64,000 nt of DNA from assembly GCF_014204835.1 (NCBI RefSeq), contig NZ_JACHMD010000001.1:2108001-2172000 (forward strand), written 5' to 3'. The stretch comes from Microbacterium marinum. GTDB lineage: Bacteria; Actinomycetota; Actinomycetes; Actinomycetales; Microbacteriaceae. Shown one piece after another: positions 10,204 to 20,286 of this stretch (position 1 is its first letter; the number at the start of each line of letters is the position of its first letter). Below the pieces are notes generated by a model, which was not told the DNA's origin, made no database searches, and saw only the letters and a program-made list of their open reading frames with translations. Position numbers and translations under genes: made by a program.

Positions 10204-10240
10204 GACCGCCTGTCCGGCCCTGCGCCGGACCGAAGAATGA

Positions 10241-10274
10241 GAAGAGGCCCTCACCGTTCGGTGGGGGCCTCTTC
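10241..10274. terminator. Bidirectional rho-independent terminator
   Basis: A near-perfect hairpin with a 15-base arm (GAAGAGGCCCTCACC) pairs with GGTGGGGGCCTCTTC across a GTTC loop. There is one T-G wobble position. It lies between the convergent DUF7455 gene and the ATP-grasp operon and probably ends transcription from both sides, since the stem reads AGAAGAGG on one side and CCTCTTC on the other. Confidence 0.85.
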
Positions 10275-10300
10275 CGTGCGCGGACGAGTCCGCGGCAGGG

Positions 10301-11317
10301 TCAGAAACCGACCGCGGCCTGGTAGACCGGCAGGAGGCCGGTCCGCACACCCGACGCCGACGGCTTGGGCTGGAAGACGCTCGAGTTGTGGTTCCCCTCG
10401 ATCACGACGGGGCCGACGGGGGTCAGCGCGATATCCCAGCCGACGTACGGGGCCTCGGGAGTCCGCCGCGCGAGGGCGGCCGCGAGATCGAGCACGCGGT
10501 CGTACATGGGCACCGGGAAGCCGACGATCGGCTTCCCCGTCGCCGGGTGCTCCCGGTAGACGTTGCTGTTCTTGTCGACACCCGGGTACATCGCGACGCC
10601 CTCGTCGTCGAGCATCGTGAACATGCCGCCGGAGGCGAAGTTGTCGATCACGTCGCCGTTGCCGATCCGCAGCACCGCAGCGAGCAGGTGGACGCTGTCG
10701 GTGGTGGTGTCGAGGAACGTGATCAGTCGAACCGTGTTGACCGCGTCGGGGTACAGCGCCGACATGTCGGGGTGCTGCACGATGAACTCGTCCACGACGC
10801 TCTGACCCTTCGCGGTGACCGCGGCACGGAACGACGCGGCATCCGTCTGCGCCGTCACCTCGTGGAGGTCGATCCCGCCGCCGCCGTGACCCTCGTTCGG
10901 CTTCGCGAGCACCTTCGAGTGGCGTGACAGGAACGCGGCGAGCTCGGCGTCGTCCACATCGCGCAGATCGATCGTCTCGCGGCCGAGGAGATCGGCGTAC
11001 TCCCGGGCGAAGCGGCGCTTGTCCTCGAGCTTGGCCCGTCCCTCGGCCGTGTTGTACATCTTCGTGATGCGGAACGACTTCGGGTGCGTCATCCACGTCG
11101 CGCGTTCGCGGGCGTTCAGAAGCCGGATGTCCCAGACCGCATAGTCGCGGAAGGCCATGTCGTACTTCACCGAGCACCACAGCATGTCGAGGATGATCAC
11201 CGGCAGCGGCGCCTTCGAGACGCCCTGGACGGTGCGCGCGAACTCGACGAGGTTGCCCGGCCGCAGCTTTCGCGCACGACGGATCAGGTACTGCAGTCGG
11301 ACGCGGATGCGACGCAT
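10301..11317 (-). CDS. ATP-grasp protein of the sugar-transfer-associated family (paralogue 2)
   Basis: This is a putative ATP-dependent carboxylate-amine ligase, about 338 residues, starting at an ATG with AGGAGG seven bases upstream. A basic N-terminal ~100 residues precede the ATP-grasp fold. Visible elements are VLAKPNEGHGGGGIDL (nucleotide-binding loop), VQHPDMSALYPDAVNTVRL, VGWDIALTPVGPVVIEGN, and the terminal metal-binding motif EGNHNSSVFQPKP. This matches the ATPgrasp_ST family, known from context studies but without a defined product. It is the last gene of the sigA operon, 25 bases after its paralogue, with which it shares the whole architecture. Confidence 0.85.
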   Translation of the reverse strand: MRRIRVRLQYLIRRARKLRPGNLVEFARTVQGVSKAPLPVIILDMLWCSVKYDMAFRDYAVWDIRLLNARERATWMTHPKSFRITKMYNTAEGRAKLEDKRRFAREYADLLGRETIDLRDVDDAELAAFLSRHSKVLAKPNEGHGGGGIDLHEVTAQTDAASFRAAVTAKGQSVVDEFIVQHPDMSALYPDAVNTVRLITFLDTTTDSVHLLAAVLRIGNGDVIDNFASGGMFTMLDDEGVAMYPGVDKNSNVYREHPATGKPIVGFPVPMYDRVLDLAAALARRTPEAPYVGWDIALTPVGPVVIEGNHNSSVFQPKPSASGVRTGLLPVYQAAVGF

Positions 11318-11342
11318 GCGGATTCCTCCTGGTGGGGGTCGA

Positions 11343-12365
11343 TCAGAACCGCATCGCGGCGCGGTACCGAGGCAGCAGTCCCTGTCGGATGCCGGAGACC
11401 GAGGGCTTGGATTGGAACACGCCGGAGTTGTGATTGCCCTCGATGACCACCGGGCCGGACGGCGTGATCGCGATGTCCCACCCGATGTAGGGGAAGGCCG
11501 GCACACGGCGGGCGAGGCGATCGACGAGCTCCAGCACCTCGTCGTAGAGCGGCACCTGGAAACCGGTGATCGCAACGCCCGTCACCGGGTGCTCACCGAA
11601 CGGGTTTCCCTCTTCATCGCTCGCGGCGTGGAGCGCGCGACCGTGCTCGTCGAGCATCGTGTACATGCCGCCGTTGCTGAAGTTGTCGATGACGCCGCCG
11701 TTGCCGATCTTGAGCACTCCGGCCAGAACGTGGACCGTGCCATCCGGGTCGAGGTAAGAGACCATCCGGAGCGAGTTGACGCTCGCCGGGTACAGCGACG
11801 CCATGTCCTCGTGCTGCACGAGCACCTCTTCGACGAGCACCTGCCCCGCGGCGAGGAGCTCGTCGCGCACGCTCGCCGGGTCGACGATGTCCCCGGTGTC
11901 GCGAAGCGAGATCCCGTTGCCGCCGACGCCTCCGGGATTCTTCGCGATGATCCGGGGATGCCGGCTCACGAAGTCACCGAACGCAGCGGCATCCGTCGCC
12001 CGGAGATCGATCCATTCACGGCCGAGCTCGGGCCCGAAGTGCTGCGCGAACTGGAGCTTGTCGTCGAAGATGGCGCGCCGGCTGTTGTCGTTGAGTCGAC
12101 GTGCGAGGTGGAAGGACTTCGGATCGGTCATGTAGGTCGCGCGTTCGCGACCCTTGAGGATCCGGAAGTCCCATTCCGAGTAGTTCTCGAAGGTGGTCTC
12201 GTACCGCACCGAGCACCACACCATGTCGGCGACGACCCACCACAGCGGCGCCTTGGAGAGGCGAGCCGACTGGCGCGCGAACTGCAGGACGCGTTCGCTG
12301 TCGAAGCCGGCGATGCGGCGGACGAAGAAGCGGGCGCGACGGTAGAGGCGGTGCAGGGCTCCCAC
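11343..12365 (-). CDS. ATP-grasp protein of the sugar-transfer-associated family (paralogue 1)
   Basis: This 340-residue paralogue of the next gene has the same landmarks: ADMVWCSVRYETTFENYSEW, IIAKNPGGVGGNGISL, VQHEDMASLYPASVNSLRM, YIGWDIAITPSGPVVIEGN and HNSGVFQSKPS. Retained acidic and Asn residues in the last motif suggest that it still binds ATP and magnesium. Of two GTG candidates (12371 and 12365), the second was chosen because GGAGG lies seven bases upstream; the first would overlap the stop of the CofE-like gene. Either way the genes touch or overlap. The substrate is unknown. The neighbouring CofE-like ligase suggests successive amide-bond formation on a shared product (inference). 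Confidence 0.84.
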   Translation of the reverse strand: MGALHRLYRRARFFVRRIAGFDSERVLQFARQSARLSKAPLWWVVADMVWCSVRYETTFENYSEWDFRILKGRERATYMTDPKSFHLARRLNDNSRRAIFDDKLQFAQHFGPELGREWIDLRATDAAAFGDFVSRHPRIIAKNPGGVGGNGISLRDTGDIVDPASVRDELLAAGQVLVEEVLVQHEDMASLYPASVNSLRMVSYLDPDGTVHVLAGVLKIGNGGVIDNFSNGGMYTMLDEHGRALHAASDEEGNPFGEHPVTGVAITGFQVPLYDEVLELVDRLARRVPAFPYIGWDIAITPSGPVVIEGNHNSGVFQSKPSVSGIRQGLLPRYRAAMRF

Positions 12366-12367
12366 GT

Positions 12368-13068
12368 TCACACCTCCGACGCGCGGATGATCCCGAGGGG
12401 CGTCGACTGGTGCCCCTGGCCCAGGGGGTTGTCCGCGAGGATGCGCACGAGACGCTGCTCCCCCGCCTTGTCCAGCGTCGAACCGAGGATGTTCCCGCCG
12501 ATGTCGTTGATGTCGACCACGGCGACCTCGTATGCGCCGCCGAGCTTCGCCTTCAGTCGCGCTGCGACGCCGGCCGGGTCGGTCGGGCCGAGCACGACCG
12601 CCTTGTTGTACGGCGGGATCGTGTGCGGGGTGGGTCCGTCGATCGACCGGGCTTTGTCGCCCGCGATCCGGTAGAAATCGCCCCGCCGGCCGAAGAGCTT
12701 CGTGACCGCAGCGACACCGGCGGCGAAGACGATGCGCGGCGTTCCGCATTCGCGCAGCGCCATCTCCATGGTTTCGGGCATGCCCAGGCCGATGCCGTAC
12801 TTCGTCTTCACGACGTAGCGCGAGAGGAAGCGGGCGAGCGGCCGGGGATCGATGTCCTCGACGAGGTACGACCGGCCCTGCGTGATGGCGACGATCTTCT
12901 CCGTCACGAACAGCAGGTCGCCGGGCTGCAGGTGCGGCGCGGCGTACTCGTCGATGATCGCGTCGAGATCGTCACCGGGCATGACGACGCGCGTGCGCAG
13001 CGGGATCCGTGCGTACGTCGCGCCGTCGATCGCCTTCGTGAGCTCCTTGCCCTCGTTGGCGGCGCCGG

Positions 13069-13072
<4 letters not shown>
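12368..13072 (-). CDS. F420-0:gamma-glutamyl ligase-like protein (CofE family)
   Basis: This 234-residue protein resembles the CofE domain, which in coenzyme F420 synthesis adds glutamate to the lactyl-phospho-F0 core using GTP. Visible matches are [31 protein letters not shown] near residue 50, and late segments [12 protein letters not shown] and [15 protein letters not shown]. No other F420 genes lie nearby, and the partners are ATP-grasp ligases, so a role outside F420 synthesis is likely (inference). The ATG overlaps the sigA stop (ATGA), making it the second gene of the sigA operon. Confidence 0.82.
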
Positions 13073-14406
<1,334 letters not shown>

Positions 14407-14610
14407 GTCTCGCCTTTCACCGACGGCACTCCGCCGGGGTTCGGACACTAGTAAGACCCTTGTCAAGTCCGGCGCAGCGCACCGAAGTGCGCCCCCACCG
14501 TTGACAACGGGTCATTTCGTCCATTCTCTCATACGTCTGGGATGCATGAAGGACGTACCCCTGTCAACACCCGAACCGGGCGCGACATTCCCTGACGGAG
14601 GACTCCGTGC

Positions 14611-15540
14611 TCAGCCGAGACCCGGGTGCCGATCGTCGTCGCCGCTCGGTCGATTCGCCAAGAACCGCTCCAGCTCGGCGGCGAGCTCGTCAGCCGACGG
14701 GAGATCTCCCGTGTGGATGATGGGCTGCGCCTGAGTCGCGCCGGCCATGTACGCGTCGTACCGGTTCTCCAGGTTGTGGAGCATGGCGGTGAGCTCGTCG
14801 CTCCCCTCCACCTGACCGTCCACCTTCTCGAGGTACTCGCGGTTCTCCTCACGGAGCACATCGCTGTCGAAGACCAGACCGGTGGCGACGGAGATGCTGT
14901 CCAGCGCGGCGATCGCGGCGGCCGGGAAGTCCGTTTCGGCGAGGTAGTGCGGAATCAGGAGGACGAAGCCCGCAACGGAGGCGCCCGTCTCGGTGAGCCG
15001 GTATTCCAGGAGGTGCCCCGCCGTGGCGGGAACCTGGGTGTGCGGCTTCCAGACCGAGTGCGCCTCGGTCAACTCGGTCCGGGTGCCGCTGACCGTCGTC
15101 CCGAGGGGGCGGGTGTGCGGCACGGGCATGGGGATGGCGTGGACCCAGGTGACCGAACGGACCTGCAGACCCTCGGTGAGTCCGACGATCGTGTCGACGA
15201 ACGCCTCCCACGCGAAGTCGGGCTCGTACCCCGCGAGCAGGACGAACGGCTGCCCCAGTGAATCGTGCGCCAGCGAGAGCTCGAGGCGCGGTGGCTGGAA
15301 CTCGACGAGTCGATCCCCGTCGAAGGTAATGAGCGGCCGCCGGGCGCGGTAATCGAAGAGGACGTCGGCGTTGAACGACACGACGGGTTCGGGCTCGTGG
15401 TCGGTCCGGAAGTGATCGACGACGCGGCTCACCGCCGACCCCGCGTCGGTGAACCCGGTGAGCGCGACGACGAGCGGGAGTCCGGCCGGGACGGGAGGTG
15501 CTGAGGTGACGCGCTCGTAGAGGGGTCCAGACAACGGCAT
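14611..15540 (-). CDS. PAC2 family protein (proteasome-assembly-chaperone-like)
   Basis: This 309-residue cytosolic protein has the PAC2 fold signature: LPLVVALTGFTDAGSAV at the N-terminus, RPLITFDGDRLVEFQPPRLE, FVLLAGYEPDFAWEAFVDTI, and SVTWVHAIPMPVPHTRP. Actinobacterial PAC2 proteins resemble archaeal and eukaryotic proteasome assembly chaperones, but their role is not firmly established. The start is the ATG at 15540 (MPLSGPLYERV); longer frames upstream have no family similarity. The gene diverges from pepA, with about 106 bases between the starts, and both sit beside protein-turnover functions. Confidence 0.85.
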   Translation of the reverse strand: MPLSGPLYERVTSAPPVPAGLPLVVALTGFTDAGSAVSRVVDHFRTDHEPEPVVSFNADVLFDYRARRPLITFDGDRLVEFQPPRLELSLAHDSLGQPFVLLAGYEPDFAWEAFVDTIVGLTEGLQVRSVTWVHAIPMPVPHTRPLGTTVSGTRTELTEAHSVWKPHTQVPATAGHLLEYRLTETGASVAGFVLLIPHYLAETDFPAAAIAALDSISVATGLVFDSDVLREENREYLEKVDGQVEGSDELTAMLHNLENRYDAYMAGATQAQPIIHTGDLPSADELAAELERFLANRPSGDDDRHPGLG

Positions 15541-15646
15541 GATCCCACTGTACGAGTCCCGCCGACGGGGTCGGCGCGTGGGACATCCCGCTCTGAGCGA
15601 ACGTCGCGAGCCCGGCCTGCGCGACCTGCTCCCTAGGATGGAGACC

Positions 15647-17116
15647 ATGCCGTACCCCGAGCTGATCGTGTCCCCCACCGCTCTGCGAGACTCCGGCGCC
15701 GACGCCCTCGTCCTCGCCCTTCCGCCTCTGGACCACGCGGGCGAGATCCTCGCCGACTGGCCGGGTCTGGAGGATTCCCTCCGCGGTATCGGCTTCACGG
15801 GCGCGGCCGGCAACACGGTCCGTGCGTTCGCACCGCAGTCCACGTCGACGCCGATCATCGCGGTCGGGACGGGGTCCGCGCCGGATGCCGCCGCTCTCCG
15901 CGACGCGGTCGGTGCGGCGGTGCGCACGGCCGTCGGCTTCGCCGAGCTGGCCGTCGCGGCACCTGCGGCAGACGGCTTGTGGCGCGCAGCGGCGGAAGGC
16001 GCTGTCCTCGGCGGCTACCGCTTCGCCGGATACAAGACGACGGATGCCGCGAAGAAGCGCGCGTCCCGGGTCACCGTGCACACCGCTGAGGACGTCGATG
16101 CCGGTGCCGCCGAAGAGATCTCCGCTGTCGGCGGCGCCGTCGCCCTCGTGAAGGATCTCGTCCACATCCCCGCGGAGTGGCTCGGTCCGGCCGACCTCGC
16201 CGATCGGGCCGCCGAGGAGGTGGCGGGCCTCCCCATCGACGTCGAGATCCTCGACGAGGCGGCGCTCGCGGAGGGTGGCTTCGGCGGCATCCTCGGCGTC
16301 GGCCAGGGGTCGGACCGGCCGCCCCGACTCGTGCGTCTCTCCTACGCACCGGAAGGAGCCTGCCGTCACGTCGCCGTCGTCGGCAAGGGCATCACCTTCG
16401 ACACCGGTGGACTGTCCCTCAAACCGCCCGCATCGATGGTCGGCATGAAGTACGACATGTGCGGCGCGGCCACCGCGCTGGCCGTCGTGCGAGCGGCAGC
16501 CCAGCTCCGACTTCCCGTCGCCGTCACGGCGTGGATGTGCATCGCCGACAACATGCCCTCCGGTCGCGCGACCCGTCCGGGCGATGTGCTCTCGATGCTG
16601 GACGGCACGACCGTCGAGGTGCTGAACACCGATGCCGAAGGACGACTCGTCCTCGCCGACGGGCTGGTGGCGGCCAGCCGCACTCAGCCGGACGTCATCA
16701 TCGACATCGCGACACTCACCGGCGCCGTCACCGTCGCGCTCGGAAATCGCCACACCGGCGTCATGGGCGACGACGCCACGGTCGCGCGGTACCTCGACGC
16801 GGCGGCGACCGCCGGCGAGCTCGCGTGGCAGCTCCCCCTGCCCGCCCACATGGAAGACGACCTGGACTCCCCGATCGCCGATCTCCAGAACGCGAAGATC
16901 GGCGATCCGGCCGGCGGGACGATGTTCGCGGCGCTGTTCCTGCAGCGCTTCGTCGGCCGCACCTCCGACGAGCCCGATGCGCCGCGCATCCCGTGGGTCC
17001 ACCTCGATATCGCGGGAAGCGGCACGACGAAGGCTCCCTTCGGCGCGACCGACAAGGGTCCGACCGGGGCGACGATCCGCACGATCCTCGCGTTCCTCGA
17101 GGGAGAGAGTCGATGA
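15647..17116 (+). CDS. pepA: Leucyl aminopeptidase (M17 family)
   Basis: This hexameric two-metal aminopeptidase removes N-terminal residues from peptides in the cytoplasm. The protein has 489 residues with an N-terminal accessory domain and a C-terminal catalytic domain. Metal-site and catalytic motifs are present: VGKGITFDTGGLSLKP, MKYDMCGAATALAV, and the M17 signature NTDAEGRLVLAD. The ATG at 15647 (MPYPEL) was preferred over the ATG at 15638 because GGAG lies just upstream; the difference is three residues. The stop overlaps the lpdA start (ATGA), so the two are coupled. Confidence 0.94.
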   Translation: MPYPELIVSPTALRDSGADALVLALPPLDHAGEILADWPGLEDSLRGIGFTGAAGNTVRAFAPQSTSTPIIAVGTGSAPDAAALRDAVGAAVRTAVGFAELAVAAPAADGLWRAAAEGAVLGGYRFAGYKTTDAAKKRASRVTVHTAEDVDAGAAEEISAVGGAVALVKDLVHIPAEWLGPADLADRAAEEVAGLPIDVEILDEAALAEGGFGGILGVGQGSDRPPRLVRLSYAPEGACRHVAVVGKGITFDTGGLSLKPPASMVGMKYDMCGAATALAVVRAAAQLRLPVAVTAWMCIADNMPSGRATRPGDVLSMLDGTTVEVLNTDAEGRLVLADGLVAASRTQPDVIIDIATLTGAVTVALGNRHTGVMGDDATVARYLDAAATAGELAWQLPLPAHMEDDLDSPIADLQNAKIGDPAGGTMFAALFLQRFVGRTSDEPDAPRIPWVHLDIAGSGTTKAPFGATDKGPTGATIRTILAFLEGESR

Positions 17117-18489
17117 GCGAGTCCGTTCACACGTTCGACGTCGTCGTCCTCGGCGGAGGCAGCGGTGGTTACGCCGCGGCCCTCCGCGCGGCTGAGCTCG
17201 GCAAGACCGTGGCACTGATCGAGAAGGGCAAGGTCGGCGGCACCTGTCTCCACCGCGGATGCATCCCCACGAAGGCTCTCCTGCACACCGCTGAGATCGC
17301 CGATCACGTCCGCGAGGCCGCCTCGGTCGGCGTCGACGCCTATCTCCAGGGCATCGACATCGCGCGCACCACCGCATACCGCGAGGGGATCGTCTCCAAG
17401 AAGTACCGCGGGCTCCAGAGCCTGATCAGCGGACGCGGCATCACGGTCATCGCCGGCGAGGGACGTCTCGAGACCGACCGGAGCGTCACCGTCGCCGGCG
17501 AGACGTACCGCGGCACCGATGTCGTCCTCGCGACCGGCTCGCGCACACGCACCCTTCCCGGGATCGACGTCGGCGGGAGGATCCTCACCAGCGACACGGC
17601 CCTCACCCTCGACGTCGTTCCCGCCAGCGTCGTCATCCTCGGCGGAGGCGTCATCGGTGTGGAGTTCGCGAGCGTCTGGCGGTCCTTCGGCGCGGAGGTC
17701 ACCATCGTCGAAGCCCTCGACCACCTCCTTCCTGCGGAGGACGTCGCGTCGAGCAAGACCCTCGAGCGGGCGTACCGACGCCGCGGCATCCAGGCAAGAC
17801 TGCAGACCCGCTGCGAAGGGGTCACTCAGACGGATGCCGGGGTCTCGGTCGCCCTGTCGGACGGCACGAGCGTGGATGCCGAGTACGTCCTCGTCGCTGT
17901 GGGCCGCGGACCCGTCACGGACGGTCTCGGCTTCGAGGAGGCAGGCGTCGCACTCGACCGCGGATTCGTGAGCGTCGACGACCAGCTGCAGACGAGCGTT
18001 CCCCACGTATGGGCCGTGGGCGACATCGTCGCCGGACTCCAGTTGGCCCACCGCGGCTTCCAGCAGGGCATCTACGTCGCCGAGGTGATCGCCGGTCTCC
18101 GCCCGATTCCGGTCCCCGAGACCACGATCCCCCGCGTCGCCTACTCGCACCCCGAGGTGGCGTCGGTCGGCCTCACCGAGGCGCAGGCGCGCGAACTCCA
18201 CGGCGACCGCGTATCTGCCTACGAGTACAACCTGGCCGGCAACGGCAAGAGCGAGATCCTCGGCACGAACGGCATCGCCAAGGTCGTGCGCCTCGCCGAC
18301 GGACCGATCATCGGCGTGCACCTGGTCGGCGACCGTGTGGGAGAGCTGATCACCGAAGGCCAGCTGGCCGTCGGGTGGGAGGCGCACCCTGAAGACCTCG
18401 CCCCGCTGATCCACGCACACCCCACCCAGAGCGAGGCCCTCGGTGAGGCGTTCCTCGCTCTTGCGGGCAAGCCGCTCCATACCATCTGA
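17113..18489 (+). CDS. lpdA: Dihydrolipoyl dehydrogenase (E3)
   Basis: This FAD enzyme re-oxidises the dihydrolipoyl groups of the E2 component, passing electrons to NAD+. The protein has 458 residues. The FAD-binding dinucleotide fold is at the N-terminus (VVVLGGGSGGYAAALRA), the redox-active disulfide is Cys45/Cys50 (GGTCLHRGC), the NAD fold is VVILGGGVIGVEFASVW, and the dimerisation domain ends with the active-site His (HAHPTQSEALGEA). It overlaps the pepA stop by four bases and is followed 63 bases later by the E2 gene, its complex partner. Confidence 0.95.
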   Translation: MSESVHTFDVVVLGGGSGGYAAALRAAELGKTVALIEKGKVGGTCLHRGCIPTKALLHTAEIADHVREAASVGVDAYLQGIDIARTTAYREGIVSKKYRGLQSLISGRGITVIAGEGRLETDRSVTVAGETYRGTDVVLATGSRTRTLPGIDVGGRILTSDTALTLDVVPASVVILGGGVIGVEFASVWRSFGAEVTIVEALDHLLPAEDVASSKTLERAYRRRGIQARLQTRCEGVTQTDAGVSVALSDGTSVDAEYVLVAVGRGPVTDGLGFEEAGVALDRGFVSVDDQLQTSVPHVWAVGDIVAGLQLAHRGFQQGIYVAEVIAGLRPIPVPETTIPRVAYSHPEVASVGLTEAQARELHGDRVSAYEYNLAGNGKSEILGTNGIAKVVRLADGPIIGVHLVGDRVGELITEGQLAVGWEAHPEDLAPLIHAHPTQSEALGEAFLALAGKPLHTI

Positions 18490-18552
18490 ACCCCCTCGCA
18501 GCCGCGAGACTAAGCTAGACAGACATCGAACTTTCTTGAAGGAGACACAGTC

Positions 18553-20274
18553 ATGAGCACATCCGTGGTCCTCCCCGCGCTCGGAGAGAGCGTCACCGAG
18601 GGAACGGTCACCCGCTGGCTCAAGAAGGTCGGTGACACGATCCAGGCCGACGAAGGTCTCCTCGAGATCAGCACCGACAAGGTGGACACCGAGATCCCCT
18701 CGCCCGTGAGCGGCGTCATCGAAGAGATCCTCGTGCAGGAGGACGAGACCGTCGAGGTCGGCGCCGTCCTCGCGAAGATCGGCGATGGATCGTCGGCACC
18801 GGCCGACCAGCCCGCCGACGACGCCGCGCCCGCTGAAGCCGCTCCCGCCGAGCAGCCCGCAGCCGAAGAGGCTCCCGCCGAGGAGAAGCCCGCCGAGCAG
18901 GCCGCTCCCGCCGCGAGCTCCGCAGGCGACGCCAAGGACGTGGTGCTGCCCGAGCTGGGCGAAAGCGTGACCGAGGGCACCGTGACCCGCTGGCTGAAGC
19001 AGGTCGGCGACGACGTGGCGGTCGACGAGCCGCTGCTGGAGATCTCCACCGACAAGGTCGACACCGAGATCCCGTCGCCGGTCGCCGGTACCCTCACCGA
19101 GATCCTCGTCCAGGAAGACGAGACCGTCGAAGTCGGCGCCGTCCTGGCCCGCGTGGGCTCGGGTGCTGCTCCCGCCGACGAGAAGCCCGCCGCGCCGGCG
19201 GAGACCCCGGCTCCGGCATCCGAGGAGAAGGCACCCGAAGCCGCCCCCGCCGAGCAGAAGGCTCCCGAGGCCGCTCCCGCCGAGGAGAAGGCACCGGCCC
19301 CCGCCGAGGAGAAGGCGCCTGCCCAGCCGGTGGCTGCCGCCGAGGCGACGACCGCCGATGACGACAGCGTCACCTACGTCACGCCGCTCGTGCGCAAGCT
19401 CGCCCAGCAGCACGGCGTCGACCTCTCGACCGTGACCGGCAGCGGTGTCGGTGGCCGCATCCGCAAGGAGGACGTGCTGAAGGCAGCCGAGGCTCCGAAG
19501 GCAGAGGCACCGGCCGCGGCTCCGGCCGCGGCCGCGCCCGCACCGCTCGAGGTCTCGCCGCTGCGCGGCACGACCCAGGCGATGTCGCGCCTGCGCAAGG
19601 TGCTCGCCAGCCGCGCCGTCGAGTCGATGCAGCAGACCGCGCAGCTCACCACGGTCATCGAGGTCGACGTCACCAAGGTCGCGAACTACCGCGACAAGGT
19701 GAAGGCGTCGTTCCTCGAGAAGACCGGCGACAAGCTGTCGTTCATGCCGTTCTTCGCGCTCGCCGCGGCGGAGGCGCTGAAGGCGTTCCCGATCATCAAC
19801 GCGACCGTCGACGGCGACCAGATCGTCTACCCGGCGACCGAGAACCTCTCGATCGCGGTCGACACCGAGCGCGGCCTGCTCACCCCGGTGCTCCGTGACG
19901 CCGGCGACAAGACGATCGCCCAGATCGCGCACGAGATCGCCGACCTCGCAGACCGCACGCGCAACAACAAGCTGAAGCCCGACGAGCTCGCCGGCGGCAC
20001 CTTCACGCTGACCAACACCGGTTCGCGTGGCGCACTGTTCGACACGCCCGTCGTGTTCCTGCCGCAGTCGGCGATCCTCGGCACGGGTGTCGTCGTGAAG
20101 CGCCCGGGCGTCGTCTCGATCGACGGCAAGGACGCCATCAGCGTCCGCTCGTACGTCTACCTCGCTCTGTCGTACGACCACCGTGTCATCGACGGTGCCG
20201 ACGCCGCCCGCTTCCTGAGCGCGGTCAAGGCACGCCTCGAGGCGGCGGACTTCGAGGCACAGCTCGGCGCGTAA
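18553..20274 (+). CDS. sucB: Dihydrolipoyl acyltransferase E2 with two lipoyl domains (SucB/AceF type)
   Basis: This is the E2 core of a 2-oxoacid dehydrogenase complex, moving acyl groups from the E1 to CoA on swinging lipoyl arms. It has 573 residues. Two near-identical lipoyl domains carry Lys43 and Lys168 in the motif [12 protein letters not shown]; Ala/Pro/Glu-rich linkers follow each. The E3-binding domain ([16 protein letters not shown]) is near 275-310, and the catalytic domain ends with [16 protein letters not shown], holding the active-site His. In actinobacteria such an E2 serves the pyruvate complex and may also be annotated as succinyltransferase; the specificity cannot be read from sequence alone. 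An AAGGAGA site precedes the ATG. Confidence 0.9.
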   Translation: MSTSVVLPALGESVTEGTVTRWLKKVGDTIQADEGLLEISTDKVDTEIPSPVSGVIEEILVQEDETVEVGAVLAKIGDGSSAPADQPADDAAPAEAAPAEQPAAEEAPAEEKPAEQAAPAASSAGDAKDVVLPELGESVTEGTVTRWLKQVGDDVAVDEPLLEISTDKVDTEIPSPVAGTLTEILVQEDETVEVGAVLARVGSGAAPADEKPAAPAETPAPASEEKAPEAAPAEQKAPEAAPAEEKAPAPAEEKAPAQPVAAAEATTADDDSVTYVTPLVRKLAQQHGVDLSTVTGSGVGGRIRKEDVLKAAEAPKAEAPAAAPAAAAPAPLEVSPLRGTTQAMSRLRKVLASRAVESMQQTAQLTTVIEVDVTKVANYRDKVKASFLEKTGDKLSFMPFFALAAAEALKAFPIINATVDGDQIVYPATENLSIAVDTERGLLTPVLRDAGDKTIAQIAHEIADLADRTRNNKLKPDELAGGTFTLTNTGSRGALFDTPVVFLPQSAILGTGVVVKRPGVVSIDGKDAISVRSYVYLALSYDHRVIDGADAARFLSAVKARLEAADFEAQLGA

Positions 20275-20286
20275 CGCGCACCGGCG

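Noticed and set aside
14498..14510. Odd palindrome CCGTTGACAACGG and TTGACA motifs upstream of sigA as a promoter
   Set aside because: The TTGACA at 14461-14466 (reverse) has no -10 element at the right spacing, and the palindrome has no second copy.
18553..19350. Tandem DNA repeat as a possible mobile or CRISPR-like structure
   Set aside because: The repeat is the two lipoyl domains plus Ala/Pro/Glu linkers of sucB, a normal protein-level duplication. No CRISPR-type spaced repeats were seen anywhere in the window.
16684..20181. Very long reverse frame (1165 codons) opposite pepA, lpdA and sucB
   Set aside because: Three well-recognised genes occupy the forward strand; the reverse translation is low-complexity (repeats of Gly-Leu-Leu-Leu-Gly-Gly) produced by the Ala/Pro linkers of sucB.
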